Shown here one piece after another: positions 25,938-34,926 of a stretch of 64,000 nucleotides of DNA (the stretch's first letter is position 1; each line of letters begins with the position of its first letter). Source of the DNA: Sphingomonas sp. GM_Shp_1 (GTDB taxonomy: Bacteria; Pseudomonadota; Alphaproteobacteria; Sphingomonadales; Sphingomonadaceae); NCBI RefSeq assembly GCF_026540895.1, contig NZ_JALNUR010000011.1:1-64000 (forward strand), in the 5' to 3' direction. Made by a program: the position numbers and the translations under genes. The notes beneath the pieces are model-generated. The model worked only from the letters and a program-made list of their open reading frames with translations, was not told the origin of the DNA and ran no database searches.

Positions 25938-26453
25938 TCAGGCGTGGCCGGTTTCCGGGGTGTTGGGCTGCGCGCCGCCCGCCTGCGCCTCGGCCTGCTG
26001 GAGGTAAAGCTGCGCGAAGTCGATCGGCTCGAGCATCAGGGGCGGGAAGCCGCCGTCACGCACCGCATCGGCCAGCACGCGGCGGGCGAATGGGAAGAGC
26101 AGGCGCGGCGCTTCGCCGAGCATGAAGGGCTGGATCTGGTCGGCGGGCACGTTGCGGAAACCGAACAGGCCAGCATAGCTCAGGTCGACGATGAAGGCGG
26201 TCTTGCCTTCGGACTCGGCGCGAACCTCGATCTTCAGGACCAGTTCGTGGACTTCCTCACCCACCTGGCTGGCGGCGATGTTGAACTGCACGTCGATGCC
26301 GGGGGCGGCCTGCGCCTGATAGATGGCGGGGGCGTTCGGGTTCTCGAACGACAGATCCTTCACATATTGCGAGATCAGACCGGCGGCGGGGCCGGCATCC
26401 TCACCGTCCGCGGTCGGCGCTTCGAAGCCCTGCGGCAAACCCTGTTCGTCCAT
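25938..26453 (-). CDS. secB: Protein-export chaperone SecB
   Basis: The 171-residue product has the SecB core from about residue 28: ISQYVKDLSFENPNAP, then VQFNIAASQVGEEVHELVLKIEV, the AGLFGF strand and APRLLFPFARRVLADAVRDGGFPPLMLEPIDFAQLY. It holds preproteins unfolded and delivers them to SecA. The acidic N-terminal extension (GFEAPTADGEDAG) and Ala/Gln-rich tail are typical of alphaproteobacterial SecB. It is divergent from the Tim44-like gene. Confidence 0.96.
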   Translation of the reverse strand: MDEQGLPQGFEAPTADGEDAGPAAGLISQYVKDLSFENPNAPAIYQAQAAPGIDVQFNIAASQVGEEVHELVLKIEVRAESEGKTAFIVDLSYAGLFGFRNVPADQIQPFMLGEAPRLLFPFARRVLADAVRDGGFPPLMLEPIDFAQLYLQQAEAQAGGAQPNTPETGHA

Positions 26454-26643
26454 CGTCGATACCTTCTTGCGTGTAGGTCAAGGGGGATAGGGAACCGAAA
26501 GGGCGGGTTCGCGCGTTCGGCCCAATGGCCGTTGCGCGTAGCAGCGGGCAGGCACGGATTCAACCTTGCCCTCTTCCGTCGGGAGCGCGGGTTTTCATTG
26601 TCGGCCCGTGCGCCTATATCGGTCGTGATAGTGAAAGGCGCTT

Positions 26644-27297
26644 GTGTTGTTATTCTACGTCGTTCTTCTCGCGATGGTCGCGCTCTTCCTCGCGCTGAGG
26701 TTGTACAGCGTGCTGGGCAAGCGCACGGGTCATGAACAGCAGCCGCTGGCGCGCAGTGCCGACGACCGCCCGCTGCCGGTGACGCTGCCGCGCGCCGCCG
26801 AGCCGGTGCAGGGAACGACGCCGGTGATGAACCGCAATATCGACCCGCGCGCCGAACAGGGCCTGCGCTCGGTCATTTCGGGCGAGCCGGGCTTCGACGT
26901 GACCCAGTTTCTGGGCGGCGCGCAGGCGGCCTATCGCATGACGCTGGAAGCCTTTTGGAAGGGCGATGAGGACGCGCTGGCCGATCTGGTCGAGGCGGAT
27001 GTGTTGGCCGCCTTCTCCGAGGCCATCGAACAGCGGCGCGAGGCCGGGCAGACGCTCGACAACCGCCTGATCCGTATCGACAGCGCCAAGATCGTCGATG
27101 CTCAGGTCGAGGGGCGTCAGGCGCGGATCACCGTCCGTTTCGACGCCGATATCGCCGCCATCACCCGCGATGCCGAGGGCAATGTCATCGCCGGATCGCT
27201 GAGCGATGCGGTCGAGACCCATGACGTCTGGACCTTCGCCCGCACGCTGAAGAGCGGCGACCCGAACTGGAAGCTTGTCGACACCGACGAAGCCTGA
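26644..27297 (+). CDS. Tim44/TimA-domain membrane-associated protein
   Basis: The 217-residue protein has one N-terminal membrane segment (MLLFYVVLLAMVALFLALRL), a linker, and a Tim44-like domain from about residue 75. The domain includes FDVTQFLGGAQAAYRMTLEAFWKGDEDALADLV, ADIAAITRD and DVWTFARTLKSGDPNWKLV. Bacterial Tim44-like proteins are thought to have a membrane-associated role. The gene starts with GTG at 26644 and is divergent from secB, followed by mltA and smr. This secB/Tim44/mltA/smr cluster is conserved in many alphaproteobacteria. Confidence 0.92.
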   Translation: MLLFYVVLLAMVALFLALRLYSVLGKRTGHEQQPLARSADDRPLPVTLPRAAEPVQGTTPVMNRNIDPRAEQGLRSVISGEPGFDVTQFLGGAQAAYRMTLEAFWKGDEDALADLVEADVLAAFSEAIEQRREAGQTLDNRLIRIDSAKIVDAQVEGRQARITVRFDADIAAITRDAEGNVIAGSLSDAVETHDVWTFARTLKSGDPNWKLVDTDEA

Positions 27298-27322
27298 CGC
27301 GGTTACGGGGGGATAGGGGGCC

Positions 27323-28681
27323 TTGAAAGGGTTTCGCGTCGCGGCGGTCGTCGCGCTTTCGATCGGTGTTTCGGCCTGTGCCGGGCGGATCGTGCCGCCC
27401 GGCGCGTCGGCCGACTATCCGTCGCGCGCGCCGCACCAGCCATCCCCCCGTCCGGCGCCTCGCCCCCAGACCGGCGGCTCGGCGGTGCAGCCGAACGGCC
27501 CCAGCGTGTCCCGCGTGTCTTCGGGACCGGTACGCATCCTGCCGTCCACACCGCTGCCCGCGACCCCGGTGGTCGCCGTGCCGGGCGCGGTCAATGCGGC
27601 GCAGGCGGGACTGATCGCCGGACCGGCGGTCGCCAGCCTGCCGATGACCGAACCCCAGGCGGAAGCGGCGCGGGCGGCGTTCCTGCTGTCCTGCCCTGGC
27701 CTGATGCGGCGCACCGACACCAGCGGGTTGACGCAAGGGGCCGACTGGCAACCCGCTTGCCAGGCCGCCGCCAACGTGCCGAGCGGCGGCGCGCGGGACT
27801 TTTTCGCGCGCTATTTCGAGGCGGTGCAGGTCGGCGACGGGCGTTCGCTCGCCACCGGCTATTACGAGCCTGAAATCGCCGGATCGCGGGATCGCCGTTC
27901 GGGTTACGAAGTCCCCATCTATGCCCGGCCCCGTGACCTGATCGATGTCGATCTCGGCGCCTTCTCAACCGATCTGAAGGGCAAGAAGGTTCGCGGCAAG
28001 GTGCAGGGGACGAACCTCGTCCCCTATGACGACCGCACCGCGATCGAGCAGGGCTCGCTGGAAGCCCGCGCGCCGATCCTGGCCTGGGGCGCGGATCCGA
28101 TCGAGGTGTTCTTCCTTCAGATCCAGGGCTCCGGGCGGCTGCGCCTGCCCGATGGCGGGATCATGCGGATCGGTTATGACAGCCAGAATGGCCGGGACTA
28201 TACGGGCATCGGCGCGCTGATGAAGGCGCGCGGGCTGCTGGGGCCGGGCCAGACCTCGATGCAGGGGATCGTGCAATGGCTGCACGACCATCCCGAGGAA
28301 GGCCGCGCGATCATGCGCGAGAATAAGAGCTTCGTCTTCTTCCGCGAACTGAGCGGCGCGCCGCAGGGGGCGATGGGCTATGCCGTGACCGGGCAGGTCA
28401 GCGCGGCGGCCGATCCCAAGTTCGTGCCGCTGGGCGCCCCCGTCTTCCTGTCGATGGACCGGCAGGACGTGACCGGCCTGTGGGTGGTTCAGGACACGGG
28501 CGGCGCGATCAAGGGTTCCAACCGCTTCGACACCTTCTGGGGTGCGGGCGAGACGGCACGGGCGGTGGCGGGCGGCATGTCGGCGCGGGGAACGGCGTTC
28601 CTGCTGCTGCCGGTCGGCACGCTGGCACGCGCCGGCTTGCCCAGCCAGAACGGGACGCTCGGTGCGCCCCCTCAATTCTGA
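27323..28681 (+). CDS. mltA: Membrane-bound lytic murein transglycosylase A
   Basis: This 452-residue lipoprotein cleaves peptidoglycan between MurNAc and GlcNAc with formation of anhydroMurNAc. The lipobox VSAC at residues 16-19 follows a short hydrophobic stretch, and a long Pro-rich linker (residues 30-90) spans from the membrane. The MltA barrel domain shows FFARYFEAVQV, TGYYEPEIAGSRDR, APILAWGADPIEVFFLQIQGSGRL and the 3D-domain SMDRQDVTGLWVVQDTGGAIKGSNRFDTFWGAG with the catalytic Asp. The start is TTG at 27323, preceded by GATAGGGGG. Confidence 0.94.
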   Translation: MKGFRVAAVVALSIGVSACAGRIVPPGASADYPSRAPHQPSPRPAPRPQTGGSAVQPNGPSVSRVSSGPVRILPSTPLPATPVVAVPGAVNAAQAGLIAGPAVASLPMTEPQAEAARAAFLLSCPGLMRRTDTSGLTQGADWQPACQAAANVPSGGARDFFARYFEAVQVGDGRSLATGYYEPEIAGSRDRRSGYEVPIYARPRDLIDVDLGAFSTDLKGKKVRGKVQGTNLVPYDDRTAIEQGSLEARAPILAWGADPIEVFFLQIQGSGRLRLPDGGIMRIGYDSQNGRDYTGIGALMKARGLLGPGQTSMQGIVQWLHDHPEEGRAIMRENKSFVFFRELSGAPQGAMGYAVTGQVSAAADPKFVPLGAPVFLSMDRQDVTGLWVVQDTGGAIKGSNRFDTFWGAGETARAVAGGMSARGTAFLLLPVGTLARAGLPSQNGTLGAPPQF

Positions 28682-29234
28682 CGAAGCGCAACTCTGGGCG
28701 CGGGTGATGGAGACGGTGCGCCCCTTGCGCGCCGCCGTCGTTCCTGCCCGCCCCGCAGCCCCGCCCGCGACGATGGAGGCGGTGTTTCAGGAAACGCCGG
28801 GCGCGCCGAAGGTGCGGGTCAAGGGCCGGGTGCCGCCGTTGCGCCAGCCCGCACCGCCGCCGACTGCGCCGAGAAAGGGGCCGGGCGAGACGCTCGACGG
28901 CGGCTGGGACAAGCGGCTGTCGCGGGGCAGCGTAATGCCCGACAGTTCGCTCGACCTGCATGGCCACACATTGGCCTCCGCCCATGCGATGCTCGACCAG
29001 GGGCTGGGGCGGGCGATTTCGCGCGGCGACCGCGTTCTGCTGCTCGTGACCGGCAAGCCGCCACGGCCCGAGAGCGAGCGGCCCCATGCGCGCGGCGCGA
29101 TCCGTGCGGCGATCAGCGACTGGCTGGGCGCGTCGCGTCATGCCGACTCGATCGCCGCGATCCGCAATGCCCATCCGCGCCATGGTGGGCAGGGCGCGCT
29201 CTATATCGTGTTCAGGCGCCCGCGCGAGCGATGA
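28662..29234 (+). CDS. Smr-domain protein
   Basis: The 190-residue protein carries a C-terminal Smr domain with SSLDLHGHTLASAHAMLDQGL (DxHG motif), then LLLVTGKPP and HGGQGALYIVFRR (the HGxG/A motif). Stand-alone Smr proteins act as nucleases or in RNA quality control. The N-terminal 90 residues are Pro/Ala-rich and probably disordered. I place the start at GTG 28662, overlapping mltA by 20 nt, since there is no ATG between it and the domain at a sensible position. The 3' end overlaps the convergent dapE by 23 nt. Confidence 0.88.
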   Translation: MRPLNSDEAQLWARVMETVRPLRAAVVPARPAAPPATMEAVFQETPGAPKVRVKGRVPPLRQPAPPPTAPRKGPGETLDGGWDKRLSRGSVMPDSSLDLHGHTLASAHAMLDQGLGRAISRGDRVLLLVTGKPPRPESERPHARGAIRAAISDWLGASRHADSIAAIRNAHPRHGGQGALYIVFRRPRER

Positions 29235-30327
29235 CGCCCGCATAGATGCGGGTCAGCGCGTACAGATCGTCGACCGCCACCGCCTCGTCCACCTTGTGCA
29301 TCGTGGCGTTGAGCAGGCCGAACTCGACCGTCGGGCACAGCTTCGACAGGAAGCGCGCGTCCGATGTGCCGCCGGTGGTCGACAATTCGGGTTCGATCCC
29401 GGTCTCGGCCCGGATGGCGTCGGCGATCATCGCGGAGAAGGGCCCCGGTTGGGTCAGGAAGGCCTCGCCCGAGATGCGGCCCGTCACCTGCGCGGCGGGG
29501 GCATGGGCGCGTGCGATGGCGGTGATCCGCTCGATCAGCGCCTGACCGCTCTGTTCGTCGTTGAAGCGGATCGACAGCCGCGCCTGCGCCGATCCCGGAA
29601 TGACATTGTGCGCCGGATTGCCGACATGCAGGTCCGTGATCTCGATATTGGACGGCTGGAACCAGGCATTGCCGGTGTCGAGCGTCACCCCCTCTATCCC
29701 CGCCAGGATCGCGACCAGCGGGGTGATCGGATTGTCGGCGAGGTGTGGATAGGCGACATGCCCCTGCCGCCCCGGCACGGTGATCCAGATATTGACCGAT
29801 CCGCGCCGCCCGATCTTCATCATGTCGCCCAGTCGCTGGGCGGAGGTGGGCTCGCCGACCAGGCAGAGGTCGGGCGCGATGCCGCGAGCCGCCATCCGGT
29901 CGATCAGCGCGCGGGTGCCGTAAACGGCCGGGCCCTCCTCGTCGCCGGTGATGATCAGCGACAGGGGGATGCCGGGGGCGGGGGAGATCGCCGCGACGAA
30001 GGCGGCGACCGCGCCCTTCATGTCCACCGCGCCGCGCCCGAAGAGCAGGCCTTCGCGAACCTCGCCGGAAAAGGGCGATCCCTGCCAGCCTTCCCCGGCG
30101 GGGACGACATCGACATGCCCGGCAAAGGCCAGATGCGGCCCCGCGCCGTCGCGGGTGGCGAGCAGATTCTCCACCGGGCCATCGGGCGCTTCGCCGACCG
30201 TGAAGCGATCGACCGCGAAGCCCAGCGGCACCAGCGCCGCCTCCAGCACGTCGAACACGGCTCCTTGCGCGGGCGTGACGCTGTCGGCGCGGATCAGGGA
30301 CTGGGCGAGTTGCAGCACGTCGGTCAT
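29212..30327 (-). CDS. dapE: Succinyl-diaminopimelate desuccinylase
   Basis: The 371-residue M20-family dizinc hydrolase gives LL-diaminopimelate for lysine and peptidoglycan synthesis. Metal ligands and catalytic residues are visible: FAGHVDVVPAGEGW (His, Asp), GRGAVDMKG, ITGDEEGPA (catalytic Glu) and GEPTSAQRLGD. The dimerisation domain has GRQGHVAYPHLADNP. The C-terminal ligand is in LLNATMHKVDEAV. Length is normal. Confidence 0.96.
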   Translation of the reverse strand: MTDVLQLAQSLIRADSVTPAQGAVFDVLEAALVPLGFAVDRFTVGEAPDGPVENLLATRDGAGPHLAFAGHVDVVPAGEGWQGSPFSGEVREGLLFGRGAVDMKGAVAAFVAAISPAPGIPLSLIITGDEEGPAVYGTRALIDRMAARGIAPDLCLVGEPTSAQRLGDMMKIGRRGSVNIWITVPGRQGHVAYPHLADNPITPLVAILAGIEGVTLDTGNAWFQPSNIEITDLHVGNPAHNVIPGSAQARLSIRFNDEQSGQALIERITAIARAHAPAAQVTGRISGEAFLTQPGPFSAMIADAIRAETGIEPELSTTGGTSDARFLSKLCPTVEFGLLNATMHKVDEAVAVDDLYALTRIYAGVIARAGA

Positions 30328-30438
30328 GCCGGGGGCATAGGCAGCGGCGACGCGAACGGCAATCGGGCGATTAAGGGGCGATCACGGACCCCAAAGCGGT
30401 CAGGCATCGTTTCAGCCCTCGACAACAGGAGTGACGCG

Positions 30439-30609
30439 ATGAACGACCCGGATCACAAGGGCCATAAGGCGGGCGGACGATTGATTCTCTGGCTGGCCAT
30501 CGCGGTCGGGATCGCGGCGATCCTGCTCTATATCTTCGCCTCGCGCGTGGCCGAACCGGCGAGCGAGCAGCGGGCTCCGTTGAACGAGGTGCAACCTACG
30601 GCTCGGTGA
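30439..30609 (+). CDS. Small single-pass membrane protein of unknown function
   Basis: This 56-residue product, MNDPDHKGHKAGGRLILWLA and onward, has a charged N-terminus, one clear membrane helix (residues 15-34, LILWLAIAVGIAAILLYIFA) and a short polar tail. AGGAG lies 7 nt upstream of the ATG at 30439, which is strong support for translation. It sits alone between dapE (divergent) and a palindromic repeat. I recognise no family. Confidence 0.75.
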   Translation: MNDPDHKGHKAGGRLILWLAIAVGIAAILLYIFASRVAEPASEQRAPLNEVQPTAR

Positions 30610-30620
30610 GGTTGGGTCGG

Positions 30621-30710
30621 CGTGGCCTTCAACTTCGCTCAGGCTGAACGGAGGTGGGGTATGGGCTGGATACAAAACCCCGTTCAGTCTGAGCGAAGTC
30701 GAAGGCCACG
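30621..30710. repeat. Dispersed palindrome, copy 2 (CTTCGACTTCGCTCAGG type)
   Basis: Inverted arms 30621-30651 and 30680-30710 pair over 31 bp with two mismatches and a 28-nt spacer. The arms match those at 22700-22784 almost exactly. It lies 11 nt after the small membrane-protein gene and may terminate it. Confidence 0.88.
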
Positions 30711-30777
30711 CCCAGCCCGAACCACCACCCCTCACACTTCGCCTTCGCTCGGCGCGAACGAAGGCAATGACGATCCA

Positions 30778-31440
30778 CTAAGCCACAGGCTGCTCGAACC
30801 GCTCGATCACCCATTCCTCTTCCTGTGCGGCGGCTATCCAGTCCTGCATGAACGGATGGCGGAGCACCGCGTCCATATAGGGCACGGCGAAGCGTGCGAC
30901 GGGCAGTTGATAGGTGACGATCCGCGTGATCACCGGCGCGAACATCATGTCCGCCGCACCGAACGCGCCGAACAGGAAGTCGCCATCGCCGCCGAACCGC
31001 GCGCGCGCCTGTGCCCATAGCTCCATGATCCGTCGGAGATCGACGATCACATCCTCGTCGGGCGTCTGGGCCGGATAGACCTGTCGGATGTTCATGCTGT
31101 GCTTGCGACGCAGCGCGACGAAGCTGGAATGCATCTCCGCCGCCATCGAACGGGCCATGGCGCGCGCGGCGTCATCCTCGGGCCAGAAGCGGTCGCGCCC
31201 GACCTTGTCGGCCAGATAATCGATGATCGCCAGGCTGTCCCACACCACCGCCTCGCCGTCCCACAGGATCGGCACCTTGCCGGAGGAAGGGGCGAATTCC
31301 GCCCCCTCGCGCCGCCGGTCCCAGTCGGCGTTATAGAGCGGGACGACCACCTCCTCGAAGGGAAGGCCCGACTGGCGACAGGCGAGCCAGCCGCGCAGCG
31401 ACCAGGAGGAATAGGCTTTGTTACCGATGATCAGCTTCAT
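30778..31440 (-). CDS. Glutathione S-transferase family protein
   Basis: The 220-residue protein has an N-terminal thioredoxin-fold domain, MKLIIGNKAYSSWSLRGWLA, in which the Ser-Ser-Trp segment occupies the active-site position. This is followed by GKVPILWDGEAVVWDSLAIIDYLAD, where the Val-Pro cis-proline and the Asp-Ser that contact glutathione are seen. The all-helical C-terminal domain includes FLFGAFGAADMMFAPVITR with the conserved capping-box Asp. The substrate is unknown. The ATG at 31440 gives the canonical start; the frame upstream runs through the engB terminator. Confidence 0.92.
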   Translation of the reverse strand: MKLIIGNKAYSSWSLRGWLACRQSGLPFEEVVVPLYNADWDRRREGAEFAPSSGKVPILWDGEAVVWDSLAIIDYLADKVGRDRFWPEDDAARAMARSMAAEMHSSFVALRRKHSMNIRQVYPAQTPDEDVIVDLRRIMELWAQARARFGGDGDFLFGAFGAADMMFAPVITRIVTYQLPVARFAVPYMDAVLRHPFMQDWIAAAQEEEWVIERFEQPVA

Positions 31441-31482
31441 GGAGACAAGGCGTAACCGGCCCGGACGCGGCCCGCAACCGCA

Positions 31483-31518
31483 CAAAAAAGGCCCGCTCGG
31501 CGGAACCGAACGGGCCTT
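31483..31518 (-). terminator. Terminator of the rpmH-rnpA-yidD-yidC-engB operon
   Basis: An 8-bp outer stem (AAGGCCCG/CGGGCCTT) with a 4-bp inner stem, followed on the minus strand by a T6-7 run. It lies about 25 nt after the engB stop. Confidence 0.9.
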
Positions 31519-31543
31519 CACGATCCGGTGGAGCGGATGGCGG

Positions 31544-32218
31544 TCAGCCGATCGCCTCCAATACCGCCGCACGCAGATCGGCGATGCCCATGCCGCCCTC
31601 GCTGGAGGTGGCGAGAATGTCCGGGTGCGCGGCGGCGCGCTTGCGGGCTTCGGCCTCGGTCCGCTCGACCACGGCGGCGAGTTCGCTGGCCTTCACCTTG
31701 TCCGCCTTGGTCAGGACGATGCGATAGCTGACCGCCGCACGGTCCAGCATCTCCAAGATATCGCGATCGACTTCCTTGATGCCGTGGCGCGAGTCGATCA
31801 ACACCAGCGCGCGCTTCAACGCCTGCCGTCCGCGTAGGAAATCGTTCACTAGGAAACGCCACTGCTTGACCATGTCCTTGGGCGCCTTAGCGAAACCATA
31901 GCCCGGCATGTCGACCAGCCGCAGCACGGGGGGCGTGCCGACGTCGAAGAAGTTCAACTCCTGGGTCCGCCCCGGCGTGTTCGAGGTCCGGGCCAAACCG
32001 TTGCGGTTGGTCAGGGCGTTGAGCAGCGACGACTTGCCGACGTTCGACCGCCCCGCGACCGCGACTTCCGGCACGATCGGATCGGGCAGGAATTTCAGCG
32101 CGGGCGCGGACTTCAGGAAGGTGACCGGCCCGGCGAACAGCTTGCGCGCCGATTCGACCAACTCCTCCGAAAAGCCCTGAGGCTCTTCGGGGGCGGGGAT
32201 GGGAGGAAGCTCGCTCAC
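31544..32218 (-). CDS. engB: Ribosome biogenesis GTPase EngB (YihA/YsxC)
   Basis: The 224-residue GTPase helps 50S subunit assembly. GTPase motifs are clear: G1 [10 protein letters not shown]2 region [13 protein letters not shown]3 DMPGYG, G4 TKADK and G5 near ATSSEGG. The GTG at 32218 overlaps the yidC stop (GTGA) and precedes [14 protein letters not shown], a sensible N-terminus. The last gene of the yidC operon. Confidence 0.95.
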   Translation of the reverse strand: MSELPPIPAPEEPQGFSEELVESARKLFAGPVTFLKSAPALKFLPDPIVPEVAVAGRSNVGKSSLLNALTNRNGLARTSNTPGRTQELNFFDVGTPPVLRLVDMPGYGFAKAPKDMVKQWRFLVNDFLRGRQALKRALVLIDSRHGIKEVDRDILEMLDRAAVSYRIVLTKADKVKASELAAVVERTEAEARKRAAAHPDILATSSEGGMGIADLRAAVLEAIG

Positions 32219-33912
32219 TTGGCGACCGGCTGCTTCAGGCCCGGATGGCGGGCGTAGAGCAGGCGCTGCTGGAGGATCGAGATGCAGTTGGTCGTGATCC
32301 AGTAGACCTGAAGCCCGACCGCGAACGGCGCCATGACGAACATCAGCACCCAGGGCAGGATCGCGAAGACCTGCTTCTGCGCATCGTCCATCGGCTGCGG
32401 GTTCATCTTGAACTGGAAGTACATAGAGATGCCCAGCAGGATCGGCACCACGCCGATCGCGATGAAGTGCGGCGGCACGAAGGGCAGCAGACCGAACAGG
32501 TTGACCGGGGTCAGCGGATCGGGCGCGGACAGGTCCTTGATCCACAGCACGAAGCCCTGGTGCCGCATCTCGATCGTCAGCATCAGCACCTTGTAGAGCG
32601 CATAGAAGATCGGGATCTGGATCAGGGTCGGCAGACAGCCCGCCAGCGGGTTGACCTTTTCCTGCTTGTAGAGGGCCATGACCTCCTGCTGCATCCGGAC
32701 CTTGTCGTCCTTGTAGCGTTCCTGGAGCGCCTTCATCTTGGGCTGCACCGCGCGCATCGCCGCCATCGAGGCGAACTGGCGCTGCGCGATCGGGAACATC
32801 AGCGCGCGGATGGTGACGGTCAGCAGGATGATCGCGACGCCGAAATTGTCGACCAGGCGGAACAGCCAGTCGAGATAATAGAAGATCGGCTTTTCGAGGA
32901 CGCGCAGATACCCCCAGTCGAGCGCATAATCGAGCTTCGTCGCGCCTTCCTTGTCGGTATAGCGGTCGAGCAGCGCGACTTCCTTGGCGCCCGCGAAGAA
33001 GCGGGTCGTCTGGGTGATCTGCTGGCCCGGCGCCAGCGTCTGCGGCTGGAGCGTATAGTCGGCCTGATAGGTCTGGTTCGCACCGGCGCGGAACTGGCCG
33101 TCAAACGCCTTGCCCTGGTCGGGGATCAGCGTCGCCAGCCAATATTTGTCGGTAAAGCCCAGCCAGCCGCCGGTGGTGGTGAAGCGGGTCGGGGCCTTGT
33201 CCAGATCCTTCCAGTTCGGGCCATATTGCGCCGAGCCGTTGTTGACCGACATCGGGCCGACATGGATCGTCCAGCTGTCCGGATCGGCCGAGATGCCGCG
33301 ATTGACATAGCCATAGGCCGCGACCGGCACCGGCGCGGTGCCGCCGTTCGCCACCGTCTGCTGGACGGTGAACATATAGTCCTTGTCGACCGACAGGGTG
33401 ATGCGGAACTGCTGACCCGTCGCGTTGGCGGCGGTCAGCGTGACCGGCTGGCCGGGGCGCAGCACGGGCGCGCTGGCGGTCCAGACGGTATCGGCGGCGG
33501 GCGGGTTCAGCCCGTCCGTGCGCCAGCCGAATCCGGCGAAATAGGCACCCGGCGTCCCGGCCGGCGACAACAGACGGATCGGGGCCGAGTCCTTCGCCAC
33601 CGTTTCCTTATAGTCGAGCAGAACCAGGTCATCGATCCGCGCGCCCTTCAGGCTGATCGAGCCCTTCAGGCGCGGCGTTTCGATCGCGACACGCGGGTTC
33701 TCGGCCAGCACGACGCGGCGATCGCGGATCGCGGTCGGCGTCGTCGCGGTCGGGTTGGCCGAACTGTTGGCCACCGGCACCTGTTTGCCGTCCACGATCT
33801 TGGTCGCGGGCGGGTTGCTCGGGAAGAACTTGCTCTGGATGAGCGGCCATCCGAACAGGATCAGCGCCGCGATCACCGCGAACACGACGAAATTCTTGCG
33901 GTCTTCGTTCAC
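32215..33912 (-). CDS. yidC: Membrane protein insertase YidC
   Basis: This 565-residue protein inserts and folds inner-membrane proteins alone or with Sec[25 protein letters not shown] is the first helix, and a long periplasmic beta-domain covers roughly residues 60-345. The conserved insertase core follows, with [21 protein letters not shown] (core Arg), a cytoplasmic coiled hairpin ([23 protein letters not shown]), [22 protein letters not shown] and a final [13 protein letters not shown] helix. It lies 18 nt after yidD. Confidence 0.97.
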   Translation of the reverse strand: MNEDRKNFVVFAVIAALILFGWPLIQSKFFPSNPPATKIVDGKQVPVANSSANPTATTPTAIRDRRVVLAENPRVAIETPRLKGSISLKGARIDDLVLLDYKETVAKDSAPIRLLSPAGTPGAYFAGFGWRTDGLNPPAADTVWTASAPVLRPGQPVTLTAANATGQQFRITLSVDKDYMFTVQQTVANGGTAPVPVAAYGYVNRGISADPDSWTIHVGPMSVNNGSAQYGPNWKDLDKAPTRFTTTGGWLGFTDKYWLATLIPDQGKAFDGQFRAGANQTYQADYTLQPQTLAPGQQITQTTRFFAGAKEVALLDRYTDKEGATKLDYALDWGYLRVLEKPIFYYLDWLFRLVDNFGVAIILLTVTIRALMFPIAQRQFASMAAMRAVQPKMKALQERYKDDKVRMQQEVMALYKQEKVNPLAGCLPTLIQIPIFYALYKVLMLTIEMRHQGFVLWIKDLSAPDPLTPVNLFGLLPFVPPHFIAIGVVPILLGISMYFQFKMNPQPMDDAQKQVFAILPWVLMFVMAPFAVGLQVYWITTNCISILQQRLLYARHPGLKQPVAK

Positions 33913-33930
33913 GTTGAAACCCCAGTTGTG

Positions 33931-34149
33931 TCAGGGTACCGGGTCGGGTCCGTGCCCGCCCCAGGGATGGCACCGCGCAATGCGCTTGAGCGCCAACCAG
34001 CCCCCTTTGACCGCGCCATAGCGGCCAATGGCCTCAATTGCATAGGCCGAACAGGATGGTTGATAGCGACAACTGGGCGGTAAAATGAGCGAGGGGCCGA
34101 GTTGCCAGCCCCGCGCGATGAGAATCAAGGCCCGCGCGAACATGGTCAC
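33931..34149 (-). CDS. yidD: Membrane protein insertion efficiency factor YidD
   Basis: The 72-residue protein contains the YidD signature [18 protein letters not shown] followed by [17 protein letters not shown], with three conserved cysteines. It is thought to help YidC-dependent insertion at the inner membrane. The GTG at 34149 overlaps the rnpA stop (GTGA); an ATG two codons later (34143) is also possible. Confidence 0.95.
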   Translation of the reverse strand: MTMFARALILIARGWQLGPSLILPPSCRYQPSCSAYAIEAIGRYGAVKGGWLALKRIARCHPWGGHGPDPVP

Positions 34150-34592
34150 GCGGGCTCTTGAGTGGGGGTGGCGGGCTGGCGATGCACGCCGCCGCGGGGT
34201 CCACGCCCCTTGCCGCGACCATGATGGACACGCGGCTCGCGCGGCCTTTGGTCGCTCGCGGTTTCGGGGGAGGCGGCGCGGGTCAGCGCCTTGGACAGTT
34301 CGGCGGTGAGCGCGGCATAATCGCGCTCTATCCCGCCTTGCCGCCCGATCAGGACATGGTCCGCACCGGCAATGCCCTTGACCGGCAAAAGATCGCGCGC
34401 GAGCGCCCGCAACCGGCGTTTCATCCGGTTGCGAACGACCGCGTTTCCGATCTTCTTGGTGACGGTGAAGCCGACGCGAATCGTGGCTTCACCGTCGTCA
34501 CGCGGGCGCACCTGCAGCACGAAGCCGGGCATCGCCACGCGTCGCCCGCCATTGGCCGCGAGGAAATCGCGGCGGCGGGTCAGCGTCGTGAT
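34146..34592 (-). CDS. rnpA: Ribonuclease P protein component
   Basis: This 148-residue basic protein is the protein subunit of RNase P, which trims tRNA 5' ends. The core has [38 protein letters not shown] (the RNR motif) and [16 protein letters not shown]. The C-terminal 40 residues form an unusual Arg/Gly-rich tail. No ATG, GTG or TTG precedes the conserved N-terminal block in frame. The best candidate is ATC at 34592, whose A is the last base of the rpmH TAA stop. This looks like the common TAATG coupling with the G replaced by C. An internal GTG or ATG would delete conserved residues. Confidence 0.88.
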   Translation of the reverse strand: MTTLTRRRDFLAANGGRRVAMPGFVLQVRPRDDGEATIRVGFTVTKKIGNAVVRNRMKRRLRALARDLLPVKGIAGADHVLIGRQGGIERDYAALTAELSKALTRAASPETASDQRPREPRVHHGRGKGRGPRGGVHRQPATPTQEPA

Positions 34593-34726
34593 TACGCCGA
34601 CAGCTTCTTGCGACCGCGCGCGCGACGCGCCCGGATCACCGCACGGCCGCCGGGCGTCGCCATCCGCGCACGGAAGCCGTGACGGCGAGCGCGCACCAGA
34701 TTGCTCGGCTGAAAGGTCCGCTTCAT
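34592..34726 (-). CDS. rpmH: 50S ribosomal protein L34
   Basis: The 44-residue product [20 protein letters not shown] and onward, ending RGRKKLSA, is a complete L34. It is the first gene of the rpmH-rnpA-yidD-yidC-engB operon and is too short to be noticed in a length-filtered search. A weak hairpin with a T-run in its leader (34752-34780) could be an attenuator. Confidence 0.97.
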   Translation of the reverse strand: MKRTFQPSNLVRARRHGFRARMATPGGRAVIRARRARGRKKLSA

Positions 34727-34926
34727 CGTTCATTCCTTGGATACGTCTGAATAAAAACGGCCGCCACGAGGACGGCCTTGGTGGCAAGCCGCTTACGCAA
34801 AGCCGGGTTCCAAGTCAATCCGCTGTCGGCATCGCATCGACGCCAGTCTCCCTCTTGCGGGCGACGGTCATCCTTTGCAGGGAGGCTATGCGGGCAGGGG
34901 AGTGCTCGTGCAAGGGGGGGCGGTAC

